DNA from: Ectothiorhodospiraceae bacterium
GTDB lineage: Bacteria > Pseudomonadota > Gammaproteobacteria > HK1
Direction of reading: 5' to 3'
Length of the DNA stretch: 64,000 bases
NCBI GenBank assembly: GCA_024234875.1
Contig: JACKNM010000007.1
Coordinates: 223,690 to 287,689, forward strand
The translations under genes were made by a program, and so were the position numbers. The notes beneath the pieces were generated by a model. The model was not told where the DNA came from and searched no databases. It was given only the letters and a program-made list of their open reading frames with translations. This document shows positions 35,991-43,819 of this stretch, piece after piece. Numbering within the stretch: position 1 is the first letter of the stretch; each line of letters opens with the position of its first letter.

Positions 35991-36792
35991 CCCTCGCCCC
36001 GTCGCCCTGATTACCGGTGCCGGGAGCGGTATCGGGCGCGCGCTGGCCATCGAGGGCGCTCGCCGCGGTCGGGCGCTGGTCCTGGTCGGCCGGCGCACCT
36101 CGGCACTGGCCGAGACCGCCACCCTGTGCGATCAGCCCTGTCTGCAGGTCGGGGCCGACCTCACCACCGCCGGCGGTCGCGCCGAGGTCGTGCGGGTCGT
36201 GGCCGAGTCGGTGGGTCGGCTCGACCTCCTGCTCAACAACGCCGGCGTGGTCGCCGCGTGCCCGTTCGCCGAGACCTCCGACGCCGCCCTGGAGCGGATG
36301 GTTGCGCTCAACCTCGTCGCCCCGGCGGCGCTGACCCGCGACCTGCTGCCGTGGCTGCGACGCGGCAGCGCACCGCGGGTGGTCAACGTGGGCTCGATGT
36401 TCGGTGACATCGCCTTCCCGATGTTCGCCGGCTACTCGGCGACCAAGTTCGGGCTCCGCGGGCTGTCCGACGCGCTTCGCCGTGAGCTCGCGGGCGACGG
36501 TATCGGCGTGACCTACGCCGCGCCACGCGCCACCGCCACCCCGGCGGCCGACGGCTTCGCGCACCTGATCGAGCCGATGCGGATGCGACTCGACGCGCCC
36601 GAGCGGGTCGCCGCCCGCATCTGGCGTGCCGCCGAGCGCGGGGCACGCAGCGTCTATCCGCGTGGCCCGGAGATGCTCTTCGTCGCCATCCAGCGGCTGT
36701 TCCCCGCGTTGGTGGATCGGGATCTCCGCAAGCTCGCCATGTCGCCCGAGCTGCGGCCGGCCGTGACCACCATCGAGCGGGTCGATGGCTGA
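35980..36792 (+). CDS. Short-chain dehydrogenase/reductase (SDR)
   Basis: A 270-residue NAD(P)-dependent oxidoreductase of the classical SDR type. The cofactor motif is TGAGSGIG (12-19), with an Arg pair at 38-39 suggesting NADPH. NNAG is at 86-89, and the catalytic tetrad is Asn111, Ser139, Tyr152 and Lys156 (YSATK). GGGGAGG precedes the ATG at 35980, which overlaps the oxidase gene by 11 bp. The C-terminal part, VYPRGPEMLFVAIQRLFPALVDR, resembles membrane-associated SDRs acting on lipids. It is the last gene of the haemolysin-ligase-oxidase unit and would reduce or oxidise its product (inference). Confidence 0.88.
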   Translation: MQRDPRPVALITGAGSGIGRALAIEGARRGRALVLVGRRTSALAETATLCDQPCLQVGADLTTAGGRAEVVRVVAESVGRLDLLLNNAGVVAACPFAETSDAALERMVALNLVAPAALTRDLLPWLRRGSAPRVVNVGSMFGDIAFPMFAGYSATKFGLRGLSDALRRELAGDGIGVTYAAPRATATPAADGFAHLIEPMRMRLDAPERVAARIWRAAERGARSVYPRGPEMLFVAIQRLFPALVDRDLRKLAMSPELRPAVTTIERVDG

Positions 36793-36820
36793 GATTGAAT
36801 CTCCGAGCTGGATGCTTTAT

Positions 36821-36835
36821 TGCGAATAGTTATCA
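36821..36835 (+). promoter_or_regulatory. Fur-box-like palindrome upstream of DUF2061
   Basis: The 15-mer TGCGAATAGTTATCA matches the 7-1-7 Fur inverted repeat (TGATAAT-N-ATTATCA) at 11 of 14 positions. It sits in an AT-rich island that stands out in this GC-rich sequence. It ends 3 bp before the first ATG of the DUF2061 gene and 36 bp before the second, better-placed ATG. Iron control of DUF2061 is therefore likely; an effect on the upstream operon is not implied. Confidence 0.55.
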
Positions 36836-36838
36836 TTC

Positions 36839-37138
36839 ATGACGTTTCACGACTGGCTGAGAGTGAACGTCATGGCCAAGACCGTCAGCTTCGCAATCAC
36901 CCACTTCACCGTCGCCTTCTCGGTGGCCTACGCGCTGACGGGTGACCTCGCCGTCGGCGGCGCGGTGGCCCTGATCGAGCCGGCAGTGAACACCGTGGCC
37001 TATCACCTCCACGAGAAGGTGTGGGCGCGACGCGCCGGTGGCTGCGTCACCCGGGCCGTCACCACCCCCTGCTGCGCCGCCACCGCGCTGCTCACCGCGC
37101 GCCCTCGCCCGGGCTCGCCGGCCGGCCACGCGGCCTGA
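36839..37138 (+). CDS. DUF2061 family small membrane protein
   Basis: A 99-residue protein with two hydrophobic helices (about residues 16-35 and 39-55) and the motif ALIEPAVNTVAYHLHEKVW, which is diagnostic for DUF2061. The family pattern begins at MAKTVSFAI, so the ATG at 36872, preceded by GAGTG, may be the true start (88 residues), leaving the Fur-box-like palindrome fully in the promoter. The C-terminus has a Cys/Ala-rich tail (CVTRAVTTPCCAAT). The function is unknown; the relatives are small inner-membrane proteins. Candidate iron regulation fits the iron-dependent oxidase encoded just upstream. Confidence 0.8.
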   Translation: MTFHDWLRVNVMAKTVSFAITHFTVAFSVAYALTGDLAVGGAVALIEPAVNTVAYHLHEKVWARRAGGCVTRAVTTPCCAATALLTARPRPGSPAGHAA

Positions 37139-37187
37139 GCTCGACCGGCGGCGAGGCGCCCCGCCCGGTTGTCGGCGTGGGCGTACA

Positions 37188-37199
37188 CCAATATATTGG
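37188..37199. promoter_or_regulatory. 12-bp palindrome CCAATATATTGG, candidate GntR operator
   Basis: A perfect AT-rich 12-bp palindrome lies in the otherwise GC-rich gap between DUF2061 and the GntR-type regulator, about 155 bp before that gene's ATG. FadR-type GntR regulators bind short palindromes and usually control themselves, so an autoregulatory operator is a reasonable reading. Confidence 0.4.
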
Positions 37200-37352
37200 C
37201 GCCGACCGAATCCCGGAGCCGCCGATGCCCCAGCCCCCGATCCCGTCCTTGTGCCAGGTCGCACGCCGCAGCGGGGACCGTGGCGACGTGCCGGTCGGGG
37301 GGCGGTCGCGGCCGTGAGCCCCCGCCGCGCCACCGGCGTCGAGAGTCCGGGT

Positions 37353-38054
37353 ATGGCTCCGGTGCTCGCGCCGGGTGCGTCGATCGACCGCGCCCGCCCC
37401 CTGATGGCCCAGGTCTACTCGTTGCTCCGCGCGGCCATCGTGGGCGGCCGCCTGGCGCCGGGCGCGCCGGTGGTGGAGCGTGCGCTCACCGCCGAGCTCG
37501 GGATCTCGCGCACCCCGATTCGGGAGGCCATCATGCGGCTCCGCGACGAGGGATTGATCGCGGTGTGGCCGCATTCGGGGACCTTCGTCGCCCCCATCGA
37601 TGCCGACACCGTCGAGGAATGCCTGCTGGTGCGCGAGGCGCTGGAGCTCGCAGTCCTGCCGGCGGCGGTGGAGGCGCTGGCGGAGCCCGAGCTCGCGCGC
37701 CTGCTCGCGATCGCGCGGGAGATGCACGGGGCGGCGACTGCGAGCAGCCCCGAGACGATGGCGCGATTGGAGCGAGAGTTCCACCGCATCGTCTGCACCG
37801 CACCGCGGCTCGCGCGCGCAGCGACGATGATCGCCACCACCGAGGCCCAGATCGATCGCGCCCGCGCGGTATGCCTCGCCGCCGACTCTCGACCCGACCA
37901 GGTGGCCGCCGAGCACCTGTGGCTCGCCACCGCGCTCGCCGAGCGCGATCGGGCGCAGGCCGAGGCGGCGTTGCGGGCCCATCTGCGCGCGACCCGCGAC
38001 GCACTGCGCGTCGGGCTCGCGGCGTGGGCGGAGGCCGCTCGGCCCCGAGCGTGA
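37353..38054 (+). CDS. GntR family transcriptional regulator (FCD domain)
   Basis: A 233-residue repressor of the FadR/FCD subgroup. The N-terminal winged helix spans residues about 12-80 (YSLLRAAIVGGRLAPGAPVVE, GISRTPIREAIMRL, GLIAVWPHSGTFVAPI). The C-terminal all-helical FCD ligand domain has the Arg/Glu pattern VREALELAVLPAAVEAL, FHRIVC and a final AAEHLWLATALAERD, with His residues that often bind a metal. Two starts are possible, ATG 37353 (GAGAG 7 bases upstream) and GTG 37314; the first is used. It lies before the cytochrome b / molybdoenzyme pair, which it may control. Ligands of this group are usually carboxylic acids. Confidence 0.88.
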   Translation: MAPVLAPGASIDRARPLMAQVYSLLRAAIVGGRLAPGAPVVERALTAELGISRTPIREAIMRLRDEGLIAVWPHSGTFVAPIDADTVEECLLVREALELAVLPAAVEALAEPELARLLAIAREMHGAATASSPETMARLEREFHRIVCTAPRLARAATMIATTEAQIDRARAVCLAADSRPDQVAAEHLWLATALAERDRAQAEAALRAHLRATRDALRVGLAAWAEAARPRA

Positions 38055-38118
38055 ATCCCGGCGCCGTCCGCGGGTGCTACCATCCGCCGCCCCTTCACCG
38101 CGAGCTCTCCGACTGGCG

Positions 38119-38931
38119 ATGCCCCTCCCGGCCTCGACGACCGGCGCCACCGGCACCGTTCACCGCCGCGACCTCGGCAACCGCGCCCTCGGCGTGATGG
38201 TCGGGGTGGCCGCGGCGGTGCTGGCGGCCTGGGCGCTGGCGCTACCGGCGCTGCCGTCGCCGCTGCGCGAGCCCGGCGCTCCCCTCCTGCAGTCGATGGC
38301 CATCGCCGGCTCGCTGTTGCTGTTGGTGTCGGTCGCGTTCGTCGCGGTGAAGCGCACCGGGCGTGGCGGCTCGCCGGTCACCTGGTTCGCCGCCCACGTC
38401 ACCTGCGCGACGCTCGGTACCGTCCTGGTGGTGATCCACGCCAGCGGCCGCCTCGGTCGCCCGCCGGCGCTGCTGCTGGTCGGACTGCTGGCGCTGGTGG
38501 TGCTCGGCGTCTGGGCCCGGTTGCGGCTTCCGGCGCGGATCGCGTCGACCTTCGGCACCAAGCGGCGTGCCTTCGCGCCGGGCTCCGCCGTGGTCCGCGC
38601 GCGCCTCGCCGCGGTGCTGGCCGAGAAGCAGGCACTGCTGGCGGAGCTCGATCCGGACGCCTCCGAGGCGACGTTCTCGGTCACGCCGCGACACTGGCTG
38701 CGGCGGCCGAGGCTCGCGCGCGCCTACGCGCGGCTCGCCGCGACGGAGGCGCGCCTGATGGGGCAGCGAGCGTCGGTCGGCCCGGCACAGGCGTGGTGGC
38801 GCGCGCTGCACATCGGCGTCGCCGCTCTGGTGGTGCTCGGGCTCCTCGTCCACGTCGCCACCGTCACCTTCTTCGCCGGTTGGGTCGCCGACGGGCGAGC
38901 CATCCACTGGTGGCACCTCACCGCATGGTGA
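38119..38931 (+). CDS. Membrane cytochrome b-type subunit (four-histidine, diheme pattern)
   Basis: A 270-residue membrane protein with helices near residues 22-43, 57-77, 88-108, 114-134 and 231-252 and a soluble loop (about 135-228). Two helices carry histidine pairs with identical 14-residue spacing: His93/His107 and His231/His245. This is the pattern of transmembrane diheme cytochromes b, in which helices share two hemes across the membrane. The gene ends 19 bp before the fused ferredoxin-molybdoenzyme gene. It is therefore probably the quinone-linked membrane anchor of that enzyme (inference). The ATG at 38119 is preferred; an upstream ATG at 38074 would add 15 residues. Confidence 0.7.
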   Translation: MPLPASTTGATGTVHRRDLGNRALGVMVGVAAAVLAAWALALPALPSPLREPGAPLLQSMAIAGSLLLLVSVAFVAVKRTGRGGSPVTWFAAHVTCATLGTVLVVIHASGRLGRPPALLLVGLLALVVLGVWARLRLPARIASTFGTKRRAFAPGSAVVRARLAAVLAEKQALLAELDPDASEATFSVTPRHWLRRPRLARAYARLAATEARLMGQRASVGPAQAWWRALHIGVAALVVLGLLVHVATVTFFAGWVADGRAIHWWHLTAW

Positions 38932-38950
38932 GCCGCCGGGAGCCCCCGCC

Positions 38951-41917
38951 ATGAGCGCCGACCCTTCCCACGCCGCCCCCGCCGGTCGCCTCGCCCTGCT
39001 GATCGACCTCGAGCGCTGCATCGGCTGCAAGAGCTGTGAGGTCGCGTGCAAGCAAGAGCACGGCCTGGGGCCCGGCGAGTACCGCAACCGTGTCGTCTGG
39101 CTCGCGGATCCCGAGCGTCCCGGGCTCGACTTCCTCCCCGTCGCCTGCCAACACTGCGCCCGCCCGGCGTGCCTGCGCGCCTGCCCGGTCAATCCCAAGG
39201 CGATCACCAAGGATGCGGAGACCGGCGTGGTCCGCGTCGACGAGGACCGCTGCACCGGCTGCGGCGAATGCGTGGTCGCCTGTCCCTACGGCGCGATGGG
39301 CTACGACTCCCGCGATCACCACGCGGTGAAGTGCGATCTCTGCGCCGAGCGACGCGCCGCCGGTCGCGACACTGCCTGCGCGAGCGTCTGCCCCGGGCAT
39401 GCCATCCAGCTCGGGCGTCGCGACGAGTTGCTCACCACGGCGCTGGCGCAGGGCCGCGAGGTCCGCGACCACGACGCCTTCCTGCTGGGGCCGGCGACCC
39501 TCTACCTCGACCGCGTGCACCGGCCGGAGCGACGCTCGTGGCCGCTCGACCGCGGGACCGCGCCGGTGCTCGTCGACGACCCGAGCCGCCGCGGCGCGCT
39601 CGGCGAGTCGCCCACCGCCTATCCCTACCGCGCGCCGCGCGCCGCGCGTGAGGCCGAGCGCGTGGAGCCCGGCGGCTGCAACATCTGCTTCAACTGCTGC
39701 TCCACCCAGTTCCACTTCCATGGTGACCGCCTGGTACGGATCACCGGCAACCCCGACGACCCGGTGCTGAAGGGCAAGGTCTGCCCGAAGTCGCAGCTCA
39801 CGGTACAGCTCTACGCCTCCGAGCACCGACTGACCCGGCCGTTGATGCGGATCGGCCCGCGCGGCGAGGGACGCTTCGAGCCGGTGTCGTGGGAGACCGC
39901 GCTCGACGCCATCGCCGAGCGGCTGCGTGCGGTGCGCGAGCGCCACGGGCCGGAGACGCTCGGCATCTTCTCCGGCACCCGCACCGGATTGCTCACCAAT
40001 CGCGGCTACATCCGGCTGTTCTCGCAGCTCTGGGGCACCCCGAACGTGCAGAGCACGGAGCCGTTCTGCTCGTCGGGGAAGAACCTCGCCTACACCCTCA
40101 CCCAGGGCACCAGCGTCAGCGGCAACAGCTACACCGAGTCCGACATCGGGAGCGCCGCGCTCTACGTGTACGTCGGCGACAACCAGGCGGAGACTCGCCC
40201 GGTCTACTTCGGGATGGTCAACGACTGGCGGATCCGTAACGGCGCGCGGATGGTGGTCGTCGACCCGCGGCACACGGTCACCGCGAGCAAGGCCGATCGC
40301 TGGCTGCCGATCCGCACCGGCACCGATCTGGCGCTCGCGTTGGCGATGATCCACCACATCCTCACCCGCGGCCTCGAGGACCGGGCGTTCTGCGCACGCT
40401 GGGTGCTCGGCTGGGAAGACTGGCGTGACTTCGTGGCGGCGCGCGGCTACACCCCGGACTGGGCGGCGCCGATCACCGGCCTCGCGGCCGCCGACATCCG
40501 TTGGCTGGCCGAGCAGATCGCGACCGCCGACGGCTGCGTGATCTTCGGCAGTCGCGGCCTGAACCAGCACACGAACTCACTGCAGACCAATCGCGCGTTC
40601 ATGTTCCTCGCCGCGATCACCGGCAACTGGGGGCGGCCCGGCGGCGCGTACTTCAACATGTCGGCCAGTGTCCCGATCGGCGCCGACGCCCCGGCCGAGC
40701 GACGCGTGAAGCCGACCCGTCCGATGGTGCGCCAGAGCCCGACCGGCTGGCTGCGCGCGATGATCGACGGGCGGCCGTACCCGATGAAGGCGCTCATCGC
40801 CTGCAATAACCCGCTCGCGCAGTGGCCGGACCAGGACGCCGCGCGCGAGGCGTTGTCGGCGCTCGACCTGCTGGTGCACATCGACCTGTTCCCCAACGAG
40901 ACCAGCGCGTACGCGGACTTCGTGCTGCCGGCGGCGACCGGGATCGAGAAGGGCGAGATCGGGCGCGCCAACGACGACCGGCGCATCGTGTGGATCGACC
41001 GCATGGTCGAGCCCCCGGGCGAGGCGCGGCCAGACGGCTGGATCTGGATCGAGCTCGGCAAGCGCCTCGGCTTCGACGACGTCCTCGAGGAGCGGTTCAA
41101 GGACTCCGCGCTGTTCTGGGACGAGCGCCTGATCGGCGACCCGCAGGTGCGCGGGATCACCCAGCGACGCCTGCACTCGGTACCCTACCGCTGGGTCCGG
41201 TTCCCGGTGGAGAGCGAGGACGCGCCGGAGCGTGACACCCTGTATCTCGAAGGCACCACCGCCATCGGCCAGCCCGAGGGCAAGCGCTTCCCCACCGCGA
41301 GCGGAAAGCTCGAGTTCTTCACCGAGGCGCTGGAGGCGCGGTTCGCGAAGCTGGGGCTCTCGGCCCTGCCCGAGTTCTACGGCGAGCGCGAGCACCTCGT
41401 CGACCTGCCCTGGCTCGAGCTGCTCGACGCCGACGACACGCCGGGCGTCCCGTCGCCGTTCTACGCCGGGGTCGCGTCGTCGCGCGGCCGCATCGTGCAG
41501 CCTCGGGAGGAGGCACCGGGTGCGCGCCTCCGCGCCCAGGGCTACGACACCGAGCTGGTCACCGGCCGCGCCCCGGCCCCGCAATTCCACGGCTGGACCC
41601 ACTACGCCTGGCAGGCCCAGGAGATGTGGCCGGATCTCTTCGTGCAGATCCACCCGGAGAAGGCGGCTGCGCTCGGCATCGAGGACGGCGAGCGCGTCCG
41701 CATCGAGACCGCCCACGGCGCGATCGAGGCCCGCGCCTGGATCTACGCCGGGATCCGCCCCACCGCGGTCTTCGTCCCCATCGGCTGGGGCGAGCGCCAA
41801 CCGTTCCACCCCTGGCGCTCGGTCAACTTCCTCACCGACGCGAGCCAGCGCGATCCGACCGCGGACCAGACCAACCTCAAGTCACTGCTGTGCCGGGTGG
41901 TGCGCCTCGAGCGGTGA
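38951..41917 (+). CDS. Fused ferredoxin - molybdopterin oxidoreductase (DMSO reductase superfamily)
   Basis: A 988-residue fusion. Residues about 10-180 form a DmsB/NrfC-like electron-transfer subunit with four cysteine groups (Cys23/26/29/33, 66/69/74/78, 101/104/107/111, 128/131/143/147), enough for four 4Fe-4S clusters. After a linker, residues 240-988 form the catalytic subunit: a fifth 4Fe-4S motif (Cys243/246/250/278), the molybdopterin domains, and the C-terminal molydop-binding barrel from about residue 840. Cys373 in FCSSGKN sits where the molybdenum ligand is expected. No twin-Arg signal is present, so it should be cytosolic. The substrate is unknown; relatives reduce or oxidise sulfur, selenium or arsenic oxyanions, or formate. 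Confidence 0.88.
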   Translation: MSADPSHAAPAGRLALLIDLERCIGCKSCEVACKQEHGLGPGEYRNRVVWLADPERPGLDFLPVACQHCARPACLRACPVNPKAITKDAETGVVRVDEDRCTGCGECVVACPYGAMGYDSRDHHAVKCDLCAERRAAGRDTACASVCPGHAIQLGRRDELLTTALAQGREVRDHDAFLLGPATLYLDRVHRPERRSWPLDRGTAPVLVDDPSRRGALGESPTAYPYRAPRAAREAERVEPGGCNICFNCCSTQFHFHGDRLVRITGNPDDPVLKGKVCPKSQLTVQLYASEHRLTRPLMRIGPRGEGRFEPVSWETALDAIAERLRAVRERHGPETLGIFSGTRTGLLTNRGYIRLFSQLWGTPNVQSTEPFCSSGKNLAYTLTQGTSVSGNSYTESDIGSAALYVYVGDNQAETRPVYFGMVNDWRIRNGARMVVVDPRHTVTASKADRWLPIRTGTDLALALAMIHHILTRGLEDRAFCARWVLGWEDWRDFVAARGYTPDWAAPITGLAAADIRWLAEQIATADGCVIFGSRGLNQHTNSLQTNRAFMFLAAITGNWGRPGGAYFNMSASVPIGADAPAERRVKPTRPMVRQSPTGWLRAMIDGRPYPMKALIACNNPLAQWPDQDAAREALSALDLLVHIDLFPNETSAYADFVLPAATGIEKGEIGRANDDRRIVWIDRMVEPPGEARPDGWIWIELGKRLGFDDVLEERFKDSALFWDERLIGDPQVRGITQRRLHSVPYRWVRFPVESEDAPERDTLYLEGTTAIGQPEGKRFPTASGKLEFFTEALEARFAKLGLSALPEFYGEREHLVDLPWLELLDADDTPGVPSPFYAGVASSRGRIVQPREEAPGARLRAQGYDTELVTGRAPAPQFHGWTHYAWQAQEMWPDLFVQIHPEKAAALGIEDGERVRIETAHGAIEARAWIYAGIRPTAVFVPIGWGERQPFHPWRSVNFLTDASQRDPTADQTNLKSLLCRVVRLER

Positions 41918-41948
41918 GGTCGCGGGCACGAGGGGGTAGGCAACCCCC

Positions 41949-42031
41949 GGGGACTGGCTCGCGCGCCAGCGCGTGCCTGTCCCCACGCCACCACGAGGGG
42001 ACAGGCACCGCCTTCGGCGGAGCCAGTCCCC
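41949..42031. repeat. REP-like palindromic element (two nested inverted repeats)
   Basis: The outer arms are GGGGACTGGCTC (41949-41960) and GAGCCAGTCCCC (42020-42031). The inner arms are GTGCCTGTCCCC (41973-41984) and GGGGACAGGCAC (41997-42008). The two arm types are themselves similar, so each half also folds into an imperfect hairpin; a small perfect hairpin CCGCC-TTC-GGCGG lies at 42008-42020. The element fills the space between two convergent genes, and a degenerate copy is at 47771-47822. This fits a REP/BIME-type repeat that may also serve as a bidirectional terminator. Confidence 0.75.
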
Positions 42032-42040
42032 GCCCGGCAC

Positions 42041-43201
42041 TCATCGCTTCGACGGATCCCGTGCGTCGGGTCCTCGGCCCGGCGCGTACGGGTGCGCCGC
42101 GACGACCGCCGGGTCCAGCTCGCCACCGATCCCGACGCCCTCCGGGAGCCGCAACGCGCCGCCCTCGATCACCTCCGCCCCGCCGACCAGCGCCTCGCGC
42201 CAGTCGCACTCACCGTACTGGTACTCGAGCATGCTGAACGCGTGGCAGCCGGCCATGGCGTGGGCACTGGCGAGCGTCGCGATCGGGCCGCGCGGGTTGT
42301 GGGGCGCGAGCGCCACCTGGTACTGCGTGGCCAGCGGGCCCAGCGCGACCAGCTCGGTGACCCCGCCGAAGAAGCGGATGTCGGGCATCACCACGTCCCA
42401 GAGTCCCTCGACCATGAACGGCAACAGGTCACGGATGCCGCGCGCGGTCTCGCCGCCGACCAGCATTGCGCGCGAGCTGGCGCGAAGTGCCCGCCAACCG
42501 GCGAGGTCGTGGTAGGGCAACACGTCCTCCATCCAGTCGAGCCGCACCGGCGCGAGCGCGTCGAGCACCTGCAGCGCCGCCGGCAGGTCCAGCCGGCAGT
42601 GGCAGTCGACCATCAACATCACGTCCGGGCCGATGGCCTCGCGCACCGCGCGCACCCGCTCGATGCCGGCGCGAAGCCTCGCCTGCCCCTCGGCGCCGTG
42701 GACGGTCCTGCGGGTCACGCCGTCGAACGGCGCGAGCTTCACGCCGCGGAACCCGTCGTCGCGTGCCGCCCGCGCCCGCGCCGCGAACGCCTCCGCGCTG
42801 CGGGTGCGGGTCCCGCGATTGATGTTGGCGTAGAGCGGGATCTCGGTGCGCAGCACCGGCCCGAGCATCCGCGCAAGCGGCAGCGCGGCGGCACGCGCGC
42901 GAAGATCCCACAGCGCCTGATCGACGGTGCTGCGCACGGTGGCTTCCAGCAACCCGTCCGCTGCCTCGACCGCCAGCGGCGCCGGGGCCACCGCGGCCGC
43001 GCTCACATCCTTCCCGCGCAACCCGCGCGCGGCATGGCCGAGAGCGTCGAGCAGCAACGGCTCCTGGCCGCCGAGCAGCGCCTCCCCGACGCCGCGCGTG
43101 CCGTCGCTCGCGATCAGGGTCAGGAACACCCAATGGGTGGTCGGGTCGACGGTCACCGCGTCGATGCGGACCTCGTCGATTCGCGAAGCCGTGCGCGCCA
43201 T
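42041..43201 (-). CDS. Mandelate racemase/muconate lactonizing enzyme family protein
   Basis: A 386-residue enolase-superfamily enzyme. The three carboxylate Mg2+ ligands are visible in VDCHCR (Asp), LDWMEDV (Glu) and VGGETARG (Glu), and a general acid/base region lies at GVKLAPF and APHNPRGP. Substrates of this family are acid sugars, dipeptides, or muconate derivatives; the His-containing VDCHCR resembles the sugar acid dehydratase branch (inference). It lies 3 bp after the peptidoglycan-binding gene stop, so the two share an operon. Cytosolic. Confidence 0.88.
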   Translation of the reverse strand: MARTASRIDEVRIDAVTVDPTTHWVFLTLIASDGTRGVGEALLGGQEPLLLDALGHAARGLRGKDVSAAAVAPAPLAVEAADGLLEATVRSTVDQALWDLRARAAALPLARMLGPVLRTEIPLYANINRGTRTRSAEAFAARARAARDDGFRGVKLAPFDGVTRRTVHGAEGQARLRAGIERVRAVREAIGPDVMLMVDCHCRLDLPAALQVLDALAPVRLDWMEDVLPYHDLAGWRALRASSRAMLVGGETARGIRDLLPFMVEGLWDVVMPDIRFFGGVTELVALGPLATQYQVALAPHNPRGPIATLASAHAMAGCHAFSMLEYQYGECDWREALVGGAEVIEGGALRLPEGVGIGGELDPAVVAAHPYAPGRGPDARDPSKR

Positions 43202-43204
43202 CGC

Positions 43205-43753
43205 TCAGCGCGCCCCGACGCGACGGCTGTCCGGCGTCGCCACCAGCGCCTGCATCACCGGCTCGTCGAGCCTTCCGGTCGCGCGTAGCCCGGCGTCGCG
43301 CTGGAAACGTGCCACCGCCGCGGCGGTGCGCCGGCCCGCGAGGCCGTCGATCGGCCCCGGGTCGAAACCGTTTACCGCGAGCAGCACCTGGGCGAGCGCC
43401 ACCGCCGAGCGCGCCCTGGCGCGCTCCAGGGCATCGGGGTCGAGCCCACGTGCCACCACGTCGCGATGGGTCGCCTCGTCGGCGCCGCCGAGCGTCGCCG
43501 CGACGTCGAACCACACGAAGGCGAGCTCCGCGTCGCGCCGCACCGCGGTGTCGTGGTACTGACCGAGATCGTGCATCGCGGCGCGATCGCCGGCTCGGGC
43601 GCGGGCCAGCAGGTCGGGCAGCCGGTGGACCTCGACCATCGGGCCGGCGGCGTGCGCAGGGCCGGGCACGACACCCACCACCCCGAGCGTGAGCATGACG
43701 AGGGCACCGAGGAACGCGCCGCGGACCACCGCGAGACGAGGGGTCGGCTTCAT
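43205..43753 (-). CDS. Secreted Sel1-repeat / peptidoglycan-binding domain protein
   Basis: A 182-residue protein with a Sec signal peptide (residues 1-35, ending in GPAHAAG). It has one Sel1-like repeat (about 46-82, with AMHDLGQYHDTAV and AFVWFDVAATLGG) and a C-terminal peptidoglycan-binding domain (about 115-170; GFDPGPIDGLAGRRTAAAVARFQRD). GGAGG precedes the ATG at 43753. It likely sits in the periplasm bound to the cell wall. It overlaps the enzyme operon only by adjacency; a functional link to the racemase-family gene is not evident. Confidence 0.78.
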   Translation of the reverse strand: MKPTPRLAVVRGAFLGALVMLTLGVVGVVPGPAHAAGPMVEVHRLPDLLARARAGDRAAMHDLGQYHDTAVRRDAELAFVWFDVAATLGGADEATHRDVVARGLDPDALERARARSAVALAQVLLAVNGFDPGPIDGLAGRRTAAAVARFQRDAGLRATGRLDEPVMQALVATPDSRRVGAR

Positions 43754-43819
43754 GTGGGGACCTCCGAGGACGATGACGCCCGCGATCCTACGACCTCGGC
43801 GCCGCCGGCGCCCGTCCCC

